Source of the DNA: a virus
Strand: one strand, 5' to 3'
DNA: 64,000 bases
IMG/VR virus record: IMGVR_UViG_3300015202_000004
Location: 62,001 to 126,000 of that record
Shown here: one piece after another, positions 42,347-50,307 of the stretch
Numbering within the stretch: position 1 is the first letter of the stretch
How the letters are laid out: every line of letters begins with the position of its first letter
Notes under the pieces: generated by a model
Databases searched by the model: none
Seen by the model: only the letters and a program-made list of their open reading frames with translations
What the model was told of the DNA's origin: nothing
Made by a program: the position numbers and the translations under genes

Positions 42347-42350
42347 ATAT

Positions 42351-42379
42351 ATTGTATGCTATTTACACGTTTTTGTCAA
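42351..42379 (-). promoter_or_regulatory. Consensus promoter
   Basis: TTGACA-N17-TACAAT. Confidence 0.88.
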
Positions 42380-42381
42380 TA

Positions 42382-42540
42382 CTAGGTGTGAAATCCAAAC
42401 AATTTAAGTCCTAGTAGCAAAGCCACAACCCACGGAACAAAGCTTCCACCACGAGCAACTATTGGTCCGGGGCTATTAAAACCCAGAATAAGTAGCCAGG
42501 CGACCATGAATATAATGTATAGTAATTTGATAATTTCCAT
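42382..42540 (-). CDS. Small two-helix membrane protein, 52 aa
   Basis: Hydrophobic stretches at residues 5-21 (LLYIIFMVAWLLILGF) and 34-48 (FVPWVVALLLGLKLF) with a short Gly/Pro/Arg turn. Ends next to a promoter. Could be a holin-like or accessory membrane peptide. Confidence 0.65.
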   Translation of the reverse strand: MEIIKLLYIIFMVAWLLILGFNSPGPIVARGGSFVPWVVALLLGLKLFGFHT

Positions 42541-42593
42541 TAGATATAATTCTTTCAAAGATATATATTCGTCATACCCTGATTTTTGTGAAA

Positions 42594-43208
42594 TTAAACA
42601 CGTTTTTCTTTTATTTTGACTTTATGTATTCCGCGATAATGTACTGTAGCCATACCATAAGTATTTTCTCGGCAAGGAATGACTCCTATATATTCTGGTT
42701 TATCTAATGCATAGAAAATACTTTTTGCCACTAAAGGTTCTATGAAAACTTTATCTTTAAATTCAGAATTAGAAAAATGCAAATTATACGTTTTTTGATT
42801 CATAAGTAGCGTACTTATGCCACGCTTAGGAATTTTTTTGTTAGCAATTTCATTTAATATTTGGTCAATATTTTCTGGCAAATGCAAATTAGAAGATACC
42901 AATTTATTTTCTTTTTCTCCGTTGGTACTAAGAGTGCATTCTATAACTTTTATAATTAACCTTGTCAAATTTCTTTTTTTAACTTCTTTATTTTTGCTAA
43001 AAACGAAATCGTCAGACATGGGGATTAAAAAATCTTGACCTTCTAAAATATGGCTTATGTGAATACCTTCGGAAGGAACGTACATATTTACACGAGATAC
43101 GTAAGTCACCAAAGATTCTATGTGTTTTTCATATCTTGCTAATTCGTTATCATGAATTAAGTCTATATGAAAAACACGTTTTGCTAATTCATGTTCTTTT
43201 ACAATCAT
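42594..43208 (-). CDS. Hypothetical protein, 204 aa
   Basis: Mixed alpha/beta, Lys-rich, no motif recognised. The region just upstream of its ATG is a tRNA 3' half (43212-43240). Confidence 0.6.
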   Translation of the reverse strand: MIVKEHELAKRVFHIDLIHDNELARYEKHIESLVTYVSRVNMYVPSEGIHISHILEGQDFLIPMSDDFVFSKNKEVKKRNLTRLIIKVIECTLSTNGEKENKLVSSNLHLPENIDQILNEIANKKIPKRGISTLLMNQKTYNLHFSNSEFKDKVFIEPLVAKSIFYALDKPEYIGVIPCRENTYGMATVHYRGIHKVKIKEKRV

Positions 43209-43211
43209 TTT

Positions 43212-43367
43212 GTCCCTACCCAGATTCGAACCAGGTTTTTATTTTACAAATTAATCGAAATGATTACTTAAAATTGGAGCGGCTAGCTGGGCTCGAACCA
43301 GCAACTTAGAGTTTAGGAAACTCTTGCTCTATCCTTTTGAACTACAGCCGCATTATGCTATAGGGAC
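43212..43367 (-). tRNA. Split tRNA relic enclosing another tRNA
   Basis: 5' part GTCCCTA-TAGCATAAT (43352-43367) and 3' part CCTGG-TTCGAAT-CTGGG-TAGGGAC (43212-43234) pair as a 7-bp acceptor and T arm, but a complete tRNA-Arg (43275-43351) lies between. Removing it leaves a 79-nt tRNA-sized sequence. Confidence 0.5.
43275..43351 (-). tRNA. tRNA-Arg(CCT)
   Basis: Loop TTCCTAA, acceptor GCGGCTG/TAGCCGC, T-loop TTCGAGC, D-loop with GG, discriminator T, encoded CCA. Lies inside an older tRNA. Confidence 0.92.
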
Positions 43368-43374
43368 ATAAAAC

Positions 43375-43498
43375 TGGGCAGGTGGGTAACGCTCACCACT
43401 GATTGTATTGAAACAATCTTCACTATGTTGATAATCACCAGATGCCACCATATAATGGGGTGACCGAGAAGAATCGAACTTCCCTTATCCTCTGCCCA
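43375..43498 (-). ncRNA. 124-nt tRNA-like element
   Basis: TGGGCAG/CTGCCCA ends next to a GTGG(T)G-AGCGTTA-CCCAC T arm. The middle contains a complete tRNA 3' half (GGAAG-TTCGATT-CTTCT plus CGGTCACCCCA) and a GATTG...CAATC hairpin. Looks like a tRNA with another tRNA fragment inserted. Confidence 0.45.
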
Positions 43499-43508
43499 AC
43501 AGATAAGT

Positions 43509-43537
43509 ATTATACTCGATTAAAGTAGTTCTGTCAA
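43509..43537 (-). promoter_or_regulatory. Consensus promoter
   Basis: TTGACA-N17-TATAAT; overlaps the 3' end of the HNH gene. Confidence 0.9.
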
Positions 43538-43852
43538 GAACTCCTCGTAATAAGTATACGAGCCATCCTTGATTTGAGAATAAATCTCATTAAGCTCTAT
43601 GTGCGTCGGATTATAACGTGTATTATTACAACGTGTATGTGCGAGGCGTAGATTCTCCAAAACTTTCTTGCCACCGTCCGAGTAGGGGATTACGTGGTCC
43701 AAGCTATAATCACCGTTTAAATTGCGATTACAGAGCCAACACTTATCCCCGTCACGTTCAAGAATCTTATTGATTTGATTTTGACGATGGCGATGCTTTT
43801 TTGCCCGATTTAAATTAACGTCTCGTGATTCAACCTGGAGTGAATTCATCAT
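43520..43852 (-). CDS. HNH endonuclease, 110 aa
   Basis: KCWLCNRNLNGDYSLDHVIPYSDGGKKVLENLRLAHTRCNNTR is a textbook McrA-type HNH core with two Cys pairs. Could be a homing endonuclease or help degrade host DNA. It sits between the sigma factor gene and a tRNA-like cluster. Confidence 0.92.
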   Translation of the reverse strand: MMNSLQVESRDVNLNRAKKHRHRQNQINKILERDGDKCWLCNRNLNGDYSLDHVIPYSDGGKKVLENLRLAHTRCNNTRYNPTHIELNEIYSQIKDGSYTYYEEFLTELL

Positions 43853-43898
43853 CTTACCATTCTTATATTAGATAATTTATTACTTGTCATAGGAATCT

Positions 43899-44594
43899 TT
43901 AGCAATAAGAATAACTCTTAAGTTCTTTTTTCAGCTTGCGCTTGGCGCTCCTATAAATTTTCTCTGGATTCGGCTCGTTGAAGTCCTCTCGGATTTCAGA
44001 GTCTTTGAAAGTACTTGCCGTGATATAACCCGATTTCAATTCAAAAACTTCCCGTTCGATGAGCGTCAATTTCTCAAGCGCTTGTGTAATTGTAGGAGAA
44101 ATTAGATTACGCTCAACTGTGTCGTAAGTATAATCGCGATTTGGCTCGATAGTCTTTAAATCTTTGCTCTTACCATCTGGGTGATTAACGTCCAAGGAAG
44201 ATTCTTTCAAAATATTCCCGACTTGTTCTATCATTTTTTCTTTATTAGCTACGTTGTATTTATAGGCTCTGACAATATGAGTTGGGACATGAACCGGAAA
44301 AGTCGTACAATATCTTTCGAACATTTTAGTTTTCATCCAGAGAGTGGCATACGTCAAAGGATGAACATCTTTGTCAAAATCAAATTTTTTAACAGCTACA
44401 ATAAAACCAATATTGCACTCTTGTACTAAATCTTCAAATTCAACACGCTTACTGAAAACCTTATGTTCTCTTCCAGCCATTTTATGAAAGTATGGCTGGT
44501 TAATCTGAAGTAATTGAGATAAGTATTTATTATTACCTGTTGCGTGATACAACCAAACTAAATTTTGTTGAAATTCCTTGGAATACTTTTTCAT
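43899..44594 (-). CDS. RNA polymerase sigma factor (sigma-70 family)
   Basis: 231 aa. Region 2 at residues about 33-95 (INQPYFHKMAG...FEDLVQECNIGFIVAVKKFDFDKDVHPLTYATLWMKTKM); a linker with VPTHI; region 4-like helix (QALEKLTLIEREVFELKSGYI) and a degenerate HTH. Comparable to phage late sigma factors (T4 gp55-type). Would direct host RNA polymerase to phage promoters. It has its own sigma-70-type promoter. Confidence 0.85.
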   Translation of the reverse strand: MKKYSKEFQQNLVWLYHATGNNKYLSQLLQINQPYFHKMAGREHKVFSKRVEFEDLVQECNIGFIVAVKKFDFDKDVHPLTYATLWMKTKMFERYCTTFPVHVPTHIVRAYKYNVANKEKMIEQVGNILKESSLDVNHPDGKSKDLKTIEPNRDYTYDTVERNLISPTITQALEKLTLIEREVFELKSGYITASTFKDSEIREDFNEPNPEKIYRSAKRKLKKELKSYSYC

Positions 44595-44629
44595 TACTCA
44601 TTCTTGGGCAAGCGTTAGTGAATAAATTA

Positions 44630-44658
44630 ACTATATCACATAATCAATTACCTGTCAA
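44630..44658 (-). promoter_or_regulatory. Promoter of the sigma factor gene
   Basis: TTGACA-N17-TATAGT, 35 bases before the ATG. Confidence 0.85.
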
Positions 44659-44663
44659 GATAA

Positions 44664-44692
44664 AGAAAAAGACCGCTTTTATAGCGGTCTTA
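44664..44692 (-). terminator. Intrinsic terminator
   Basis: AAGACCGCT-ATAAA-AGCGGTCTTTTT. Confidence 0.92.
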
Positions 44693-44699
44693 TTTAAAT

Positions 44700-44779
44700 T
44701 GGTGTCCCAGGCAGGACTCGAACCTGCATCTATTCCATTATGCGCTAAACTGCTTAGAAGGCAGTGCCATTACTGGGAC
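44700..44779 (-). tRNA. tRNA-Arg(TCT)-like gene without a D arm in place
   Basis: Acceptor GTCCCAG/CTGGGAC, ACTGC-CTTCTAA-GCAGT anticodon arm, GCAGG-TTCGAGT-CCTGC T arm, encoded CCA. Only TAATGGC separates acceptor and anticodon stems. A 21-nt D-arm-like piece (TTAGCGCATAATGGAATAG...) sits where the variable loop should be. Confidence 0.65.
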
Positions 44780-44784
44780 ATATT

Positions 44785-44860
44785 TGGTGGGTTAGGCGAG
44801 GTTCGAACTCGCTGTTGTCGCGTTAAGAGCGCGATGCTACGCCAATTTAGCTTCTAACCC
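44785..44860 (-). tRNA. tRNA-Lys(CTT)
   Basis: Loop CTCTTAA, canonical D and T loops, acceptor GGGTTAG/CTAACCC, encoded CCA. Confidence 0.94.
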
Positions 44861-44869
44861 GATAAGTAT

Positions 44870-44978
44870 ATTTACAAAGAAAGTGAGCGCTCACCCTTAG
44901 ACTCTGTTGCAACAGTTCCTATCTTCGCACCCTAATAACTCTGGGAGAGTTGGTCCAGACTTCACAGGACCTGTAAAT
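44870..44978 (-). ncRNA. Structured leader RNA before tRNA-Lys
   Basis: ATTTACA/TGTAAAT ends; inside are hairpins GGTCC/GGACC, AACTCT/AGAGTT, CTGTT/AACAG and GTGAGC/GCTCAC. Starts just after the promoter. No known class; folding could be coincidental. Confidence 0.4.
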
Positions 44979-44980
44979 GC

Positions 44981-45009
44981 ATTATACTACATTTCATATA
45001 GTATGTCAA
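44981..45009 (-). promoter_or_regulatory. Consensus promoter
   Basis: TTGACA-N17-TATAAT. Confidence 0.92.
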
Positions 45010-45117
45010 GGGTAAACTTATGTAATTTTTTGACACCTTACTATGTAATTAATTCAGTATAATATTATGTCAATAGGTTCTTCGGCAGTAACCATGGTTA
45101 ATTACTGCTGAAAGGCA

Positions 45118-45140
45118 AGCAAGGGCCAACTGTGGCCCTC
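45118..45140 (-). terminator. Terminator after the lytic transglycosylase gene
   Basis: AGGGCCA-CAGT-TGGCCCT; weak U-tract. A second hairpin (GCAGTAA/TTACTGC) follows at 45085-45109. Confidence 0.6.
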
Positions 45141-45148
45141 CTGAGAGC

Positions 45149-46045
45149 TTATCTACCTGGGTGTAAGTCGTAATCTGCAAAACATTCATCATATCCCGAT
45201 GCAATTGCCTTCGATGGTGGTTGACCATTAAGCATTTCGGAAAACGTCTTGTACCAATTGCCGACTCTAAATGGATGTTTAATTCTATCCATTACCAAGT
45301 GTTTCACATAATAGCGTCCACCAACTTGTTTTACTTCATCATCCGCCATACCACGATTATAATAAAGCGTTGCTAAAAACTGTGCATCTGTTAATGACGT
45401 GTTGTTCAAACTGCGAGTATTTGTGCGAAGTTTTTCATCATCTTGCAAATGCTTTTTAGCTGCTGCTAAATTCCCAACCATGATTTTTGCCATATTTGCA
45501 ACGGCCCATTCTGGTGTACAAGCTAATGTTGCCATTGTGTTTTTCCAAGTTGGAACCATAGTTTCTTCTTTAGGCTTAACAGGCATTCCAGGTTTTGCAG
45601 GTAGATATGTTCCAGCCATTTGACACATGCCCCAATCGGTATGTTCAAAATTAGGAGTAGGATTATCATGACCCAAATTATGATTATAACAATTAGGGTC
45701 AAAACGTGACTCTTGCATAATGCAAGAAGCTAAATAGGTAGAATCTAAATTATCATCATTAACCTTCTTAGCTTCTGATTCGATTAAATTAGCAACCTTA
45801 ATTCTCGTTGCATCATCAATAGCATGGATTTCGGCGTTAACAACGGTACCACCAATCAAGGGATACATAGCTTTATAAGCCGCATTGTAAGATTTGATAA
45901 TATCTGCTAGTTGAATTTTCATAATTGGAGGTGTCCCTGGTGGAGCGTTAGGTGTAATCACTGGTGAAGGTTTAACCTTCGGTGGAAATAAAAATGCTAT
46001 CAAAGCAATAATGCTCTGGAAAAAGTCTTTAAAATTAAATTTCAT
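45149..46045 (-). CDS. Membrane-anchored lytic transglycosylase-like protein
   Basis: 298 aa from ATG 46045. Hydrophobic segment at residues 7-23, a Pro-rich linker, then an SLT-like core: YLASCIMQESRFDP with the catalytic Glu near residue 112, and DWGMCQM where soluble family members read G.MQ. Could open the cell wall during DNA entry or lysis. Confidence 0.75.
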   Translation of the reverse strand: MKFNFKDFFQSIIALIAFLFPPKVKPSPVITPNAPPGTPPIMKIQLADIIKSYNAAYKAMYPLIGGTVVNAEIHAIDDATRIKVANLIESEAKKVNDDNLDSTYLASCIMQESRFDPNCYNHNLGHDNPTPNFEHTDWGMCQMAGTYLPAKPGMPVKPKEETMVPTWKNTMATLACTPEWAVANMAKIMVGNLAAAKKHLQDDEKLRTNTRSLNNTSLTDAQFLATLYYNRGMADDEVKQVGGRYYVKHLVMDRIKHPFRVGNWYKTFSEMLNGQPPSKAIASGYDECFADYDLHPGR

Positions 46046-46093
46046 GAAAATAGCCCCCATATTTACAATGATAGTCTACGAAGACTTGTTTTT

Positions 46094-46417
46094 TTATCCT
46101 AACCAGTTCATTATCATCCAAGTAGGTGGTTCAAAATCAACATTGTTATCTTCACACCACTTTTTCATTTTAGAATCCCAGTTCTCTTTTTCTTCATCTG
46201 AAAGAATTGGAATTTTTACTAAAAATTGCGGATTATTTTCTTCCCACCTAGTTATACTATCTCGAATAACTAAGGCATTGCCTTTATCTTTACCAGTCAT
46301 GTTGCAGCCAATATTTTGAATTTCCATATCTTCGCCTGCATCTTTTTCTTCATATTGCCATTGAGCAACTTTGATGACGCATCCATAACCTACAGAGTTA
46401 TAAAGCTCGTATCCCAT
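46094..46417 (-). CDS. Hypothetical protein, 107 aa
   Basis: ATG 46417 overlaps the NMNAT stop (TAATG), so it belongs to the NAD salvage operon. Trp-rich C-terminus (WEENNPQFLVKIP, WCEDNN, PPTWMIMNWLG). No family. Confidence 0.65.
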   Translation of the reverse strand: MGYELYNSVGYGCVIKVAQWQYEEKDAGEDMEIQNIGCNMTGKDKGNALVIRDSITRWEENNPQFLVKIPILSDEEKENWDSKMKKWCEDNNVDFEPPTWMIMNWLG

Positions 46418-47067
46418 TAGACTTTTACATCCATAGGATGTGCTGTTGGCCCTGCTGTCCAAGGACGACGAGGTTTTGCTAATCGAACCGCATCTGCAAG
46501 TCCTGGTGCCTGCATTAATTCAGCACGGAATTTATCATAATATTTATGTAATTTTGGATTAGTAAATTTTGCCCAAGATTCATAATCATCATCCCACAAA
46601 AACTGACGCATAAAGGTGGCACTAATTGGATATTTTTCTCTTGCCACAATAATTTCAGTCATATGTTTAGTTGAATTTATTAAGGGTTCGGAAGCTTTAA
46701 ACCAATTTTGGTTTTTAGGTTCAAAACCATAAATATAAACATCAGGGCTTTTTCTAGTTATTTGTTTAACAGAATTCAGCACATGCTGTCCCCATTCGTT
46801 ATTTACAGTCGAACCGTCTATATCAGATAAAGCACTAACCATAACTTCATCACCAGGAAAAACACTTTTAATCATATTTTGCCTTGTTATAACAGAATAT
46901 GGATTTTTAATAGTTCCATATTCTTGTGAAGAGCCAAGAAGAATCAAAACTCTATCTGCAACGCTCAAAGCGGTGTTAACCAAATGTTCATGACCAATGT
47001 GAAAACTTTGCATTCTTCCAACAATTAAAGCTAGGTCAAAAGGTCTGGTTATTGTACGTGCTTCCAT
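46417..47067 (-). CDS. nadM: Nicotinamide-nucleotide adenylyltransferase (NMNAT)
   Basis: 216 aa. GRMQSFHIGHEHL near residue 17 carries the HxGH nucleotidyltransferase motif, and ISATFMRQFL near 146 the second ISxTxxR motif. It joins NMN and ATP to make NAD+. The NAMPT gene directly upstream supplies NMN. Together they rebuild NAD+ from nicotinamide. Confidence 0.9.
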   Translation of the reverse strand: MEARTITRPFDLALIVGRMQSFHIGHEHLVNTALSVADRVLILLGSSQEYGTIKNPYSVITRQNMIKSVFPGDEVMVSALSDIDGSTVNNEWGQHVLNSVKQITRKSPDVYIYGFEPKNQNWFKASEPLINSTKHMTEIIVAREKYPISATFMRQFLWDDDYESWAKFTNPKLHKYYDKFRAELMQAPGLADAVRLAKPRRPWTAGPTAHPMDVKV

Positions 47068-47228
47068 GTTTTTAAATTTAAAACCTTTCTTATTGTGGTT
47101 GTACTTGCGTTAAACTTAGTGGCTAATGAATTTATATTATCGTGTGAAGAACAAATTATTCTAACTTTTTCTTCATCTAATTTACTACTGGAATATGCTA
47201 TTTCTTTATTAAGAAAGCTTGAAACATC
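47049..47228 (-). pseudogene. Homing endonuclease relic between NAMPT and NMNAT
   Basis: Leftward frame LDEEKVRIICSSHDNINSLATKFNASTTTIRKVLNLKTW is the C-terminal HTH of HNH homing endonucleases. The nuclease part is gone. Confidence 0.65.
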
Positions 47229-47233
47229 TTCAT

Positions 47234-48706
47234 TTAAATTACCATGGTTTGCGCTTTTTCTTTAATCGTTGCGAATGTACGTTCGCGAATCTGCTCGAAA
47301 GTGTACGTCACTGGATTTGTTCCATTAAAGTATGTCGTTTCCAAAACGCTTGGCGCGTGGCATAGCGGGTCATCAAGATTCAAACGGTCGATTGTTGTGT
47401 AGCCATCATTTCGACCAGTGAAACCATTTTTGTCTTCCACAAGGTCAAGGTCGCCGCCGCGTGACTTCTTACCTGGGTCAGTGATAGGGTCCTTCTGAAT
47501 TGGGACGTAGATACCATTAATTTTTGCAAGGCAAAGCTTCGTTGCCCAGCGATAGGTATCGCGGTTTACCTTTTGGTGAAGACCACCACCTGTACCGAAG
47601 GCCACGTTATCTAGAGCAAAGCCTGCGGCCATAACTGCCTTACAAATCTTTTCAATTAGAATTACGTCGTTACCGTCACCATTGATTACTGCAACATGGT
47701 TTAAAACCTTGTAACCCTTACCATTGACCGTTACGCCAAAGCTCTTTTCAAGAGATTGTAGAATCATTACTACATTGACTACCGCGTCTCCGCTATCAGG
47801 ACGCAGGACAAATAATTTGCCTGAATCAATAATATCCTGCTTGTATTGAACGCCAATGATATTGTTCACAAAGTTCATCATATCGTAGGAATCAATAACA
47901 TTCGCAACCAGTGGAGCGCCTGGGAAACGTGTCAACGATTTGTTAACGATAAGATGCTCAAGCGCCTTACCATGTGCCGTTGTCACACTGTGTTCCGAGG
48001 CCGGGATTGAAAAGGCAGGCATACCGGAGTATCCATACATTTTCTTCGCATAGGCGATACCTTCAACCGTATCACTACCACCAGAGATTAACGTGTGAAC
48101 TGCACCACCGATTGCCGCCGATTCGCTACTCGTTGAACCTCGGGCACCGAAGTCGTGGTTACGCGAAGGGTAAAGAGCGTCGGGCGCATCCGAAGTGAGC
48201 AACAGGTATTTGTAAATTATTGTGGCAATTTCCATATCGTTCGTTGCGAACGATGCACCATACCACGAAGCGCGAAGCTGCATGGTTTCAAGGAAGGAAG
48301 TCATCCAGAACAAACGTTCGTCTGTTGAGCGTACAGTAGCCATTACATTGTGGCTAGGGACCGTTAGACCTTCGGGTACAGAGCGAATAAGTGCCGGAAT
48401 CTTACCGTCGTACTTTTCAATCATGTACTTAATATCTTCGTAGGGGAAAATGTCCGCGCCTAGGAAGTGTTCTTTATAGAAGTCTCGTGCTTCTTCATTG
48501 TCCTCATGCGTAACAGTAATGTCGGCTAGTTCTTTAGCGAACATCTGGAAACCTAGCCAAGTAATATCTGCTTCGACTTTACCATTGCTAGCGTCTGTTC
48601 CGCGCGATTCCGTGTAGGTCATCAATTCGGTTACACCATCGGGGTACATGCGGGGGTGGGAAATCTTGTACGAATCTGTCCTGTACAAAGGGTTCATTCT
48701 AATCAT
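47234..48706 (-). CDS. nadV: Nicotinamide phosphoribosyltransferase (NAMPT)
   Basis: 490 aa, close to human/bacterial NAMPT in length. TDSYKISHPRMYPDG at the N-terminus; VPEGLTVPSHNV near 118; HDFGARGSTSSE near 193 (catalytic His/Asp/Arg); SIPASEHSV near 232; RPDSGDAV near 300; INGDGND near 338; GTGGGLHQKVNRDT near 373. Makes NMN from nicotinamide and PRPP. Has its own promoter. Confidence 0.96.
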   Translation of the reverse strand: MIRMNPLYRTDSYKISHPRMYPDGVTELMTYTESRGTDASNGKVEADITWLGFQMFAKELADITVTHEDNEEARDFYKEHFLGADIFPYEDIKYMIEKYDGKIPALIRSVPEGLTVPSHNVMATVRSTDERLFWMTSFLETMQLRASWYGASFATNDMEIATIIYKYLLLTSDAPDALYPSRNHDFGARGSTSSESAAIGGAVHTLISGGSDTVEGIAYAKKMYGYSGMPAFSIPASEHSVTTAHGKALEHLIVNKSLTRFPGAPLVANVIDSYDMMNFVNNIIGVQYKQDIIDSGKLFVLRPDSGDAVVNVVMILQSLEKSFGVTVNGKGYKVLNHVAVINGDGNDVILIEKICKAVMAAGFALDNVAFGTGGGLHQKVNRDTYRWATKLCLAKINGIYVPIQKDPITDPGKKSRGGDLDLVEDKNGFTGRNDGYTTIDRLNLDDPLCHAPSVLETTYFNGTNPVTYTFEQIRERTFATIKEKAQTMVI

Positions 48707-48737
48707 GTGATTTGTGTCCTTTTTTGTCTACTCTTTG

Positions 48738-48766
48738 ATTATAAACCAAAAAAGGACGAAAGTCAA
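48738..48766 (-). promoter_or_regulatory. Promoter of the NAD salvage operon
   Basis: TTGACT-N17-TATAAT; AAGGA before the NAMPT ATG. Confidence 0.88.
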
Positions 48767-48777
48767 GACCTAAGAAG

Positions 48778-49257
48778 CTAAATCGCCACCTGTTTTATTA
48801 GGTGATAATGCTTCTCAATTTTGCCCATCAAGGTTCCCATTTCTTTTTGCATATAAGTCTTTACAAAACCTTGGGCTTCTTCAAGGGTATTAAAAATTTC
48901 TTTCCCATCATCAAATACTATTTCGTCTGTATCCAAATCATGGAGTTTATGATGAAATGGCATTAAAAGAAATTCCTTGGCTAAATCTTGTTCAGTGATT
49001 GAAAGTTCTTCAACTCTTTGGATGGGAGCAAAGGTGATATGAGTTAGTTTAAAATTACGCCGTCTTGCTTTGCCTGTATTACAACCACTATTTCCTGTAA
49101 CTGATGGTGCATTATCAAAAAAATTATTCTTAACGTCTTCTATCAATTGGTCTTTTATATTATCTATATTTACATGATACAATATAGGCGAATCAGACAT
49201 TCTTTGCGGGATTTTAATTTGATATTTTAAATTATAAGCATTTAAATCGAAAAGCAT
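48778..49257 (-). CDS. Hypothetical protein, 159 aa
   Basis: Mixed alpha/beta, with a C-terminal helix (FNTLEEAQGFVKTYMQKEMGTLMG). No motif. Ends in front of the NAMPT promoter. Confidence 0.65.
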   Translation of the reverse strand: MLFDLNAYNLKYQIKIPQRMSDSPILYHVNIDNIKDQLIEDVKNNFFDNAPSVTGNSGCNTGKARRRNFKLTHITFAPIQRVEELSITEQDLAKEFLLMPFHHKLHDLDTDEIVFDDGKEIFNTLEEAQGFVKTYMQKEMGTLMGKIEKHYHLIKQVAI

Positions 49258-49283
49258 TCGTGGGAACTCCTATGATAAATTTT

Positions 49284-49487
49284 TTAGAGCAATGTTCCAG
49301 CCAGCATAACAGCACTAGTTATTGCCAAGCCAAAACCAACAACAATACCTATGATAAAACCTTTTAAATCATGAGAGATTAAAGAGCCGATTCCAGCCGC
49401 GCCAAAAACGCACACATAGGTTAAGAGCCATAAAAAATTTGGTATACCAAACGTTTTACCTAATTTATCTAGCTTTGATTTTATCAT
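49284..49487 (-). CDS. Small membrane protein, 67 aa
   Basis: Two transmembrane helices (FLWLLTYVCVFGAAGIGSL and FIIGIVVGFGLAITSAVML), 3-residue turn. Holin-like size and topology, far from the endolysin. Confidence 0.65.
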   Translation of the reverse strand: MIKSKLDKLGKTFGIPNFLWLLTYVCVFGAAGIGSLISHDLKGFIIGIVVGFGLAITSAVMLAGTLL

Positions 49488-49503
49488 ATTATTTTATTTC
49501 TAC

Positions 49504-49540
49504 AAAAGTAAAAGTCTCAAAACAAAGTAATGAGACTTTT
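49504..49540 (-). terminator. Terminator after tRNA-Gly(TCC)
   Basis: AAAGTCTCA/TGAGACTTT stem with TTTTACTTTTG tail. Confidence 0.8.
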
Positions 49541-49547
49541 CAAAAAT

Positions 49548-49622
49548 TGGAGCGGGTTGCGAGAATCGAACTCGCACCATCTGCTTGGAAGGCAGTTTTG
49601 CTACCACTAACAACAAACCCGC
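49548..49622 (-). tRNA. tRNA-Gly(TCC)
   Basis: Loop CTTCCAA, T-loop TTCGATT, D-loop with GG, discriminator T, encoded CCA. Confidence 0.95.
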
Positions 49623-49645
49623 ATATTTATTTAGTTTTCATGATT

Positions 49646-49674
49646 ATTATAGCACAATTCGTTTAGTTTGTCAA
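49646..49674 (-). promoter_or_regulatory. Consensus promoter
   Basis: TTGACA-N17-TATAAT. Confidence 0.9.
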
Positions 49675-49678
49675 TACC

Positions 49679-50206
49679 TTAGCACTTACTAAATAATGCG
49701 TGTATACGATTACAAGGCGTAGGTGTCGGAGTAGCCTTCGGTGCTTGTCTTACTATATTTTTAGAAATGGTTGCATGAGCGAAAGAATGCTGCTTTACTT
49801 TTAAGATTACCGATTTAGTTTGAACAGGAATTTGGACGCTTCCAGGAATTTTTACTAATCTTACAACGGTTTTATCTGAATCAGAATTTTTTACTGCTGT
49901 TTGAGCAGCATATACAGCATCATTTGCTTTAGAAGCCGCTTTATCTGCACTAATACTAATAAATGATAATTTGTTTAAAATAATTTGTTGTTTATCAAAC
50001 AAAGCGCTCATATTTTGAATGACTAAACCTTGACTTAAAGCTAAGGTATGTAAATCATTTAATTGTCTTTTTTGATTAGCAATCGTTAATCCAAAAAGAC
50101 TACACAAAACGAGAAAAAATATTGCACCACCAGTTAAAAAAAATACAATAAAAGTAGTTAATTTTTTCAAACTAATGTTTACATATTCTTCAGACCTTAC
50201 ATTCAT
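49679..50206 (-). CDS. Membrane-anchored protein with coiled coil, 175 aa
   Basis: Transmembrane helix at residues 20-42 (FIVFFLTGGAIFFLVLC), a coiled coil to about 100, then a beta-type region and PTPTP before a C-terminal Cys. Resembles an inner-membrane i-spanin in topology; no o-spanin gene overlaps it, so this is a guess. Confidence 0.6.
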   Translation of the reverse strand: MNVRSEEYVNISLKKLTTFIVFFLTGGAIFFLVLCSLFGLTIANQKRQLNDLHTLALSQGLVIQNMSALFDKQQIILNKLSFISISADKAASKANDAVYAAQTAVKNSDSDKTVVRLVKIPGSVQIPVQTKSVILKVKQHSFAHATISKNIVRQAPKATPTPTPCNRIHALFSKC

Positions 50207-50226
50207 TGTACAACCTTTATCTAAAT

Positions 50227-50300
50227 TGGTGCGATTGCCGAGAATCGAACTCGGGCTTCAACATTGGCAATGTCACAGGCTACCATTACATCACAATCGC
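50227..50300 (-). tRNA. tRNA-Gly(GCC)
   Basis: Loop TTGCCAA, T-loop TTCGATT, acceptor GCGATTG/CAATCGC, encoded CCA. Confidence 0.94.
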
Positions 50301-50307
50301 ATAAAAG

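Noticed and set aside
43375-43498. tRNA reading UGA (TCA in an 8-base loop) that could suppress the TGA at 31924
   Set aside because: The loop register is ambiguous and the element is disrupted; not enough to call a suppressor.
45033-45057. Rightward TTGACA ... TATAAT pair
   Set aside because: Spacing is 22 bases, too long; no rightward gene follows.
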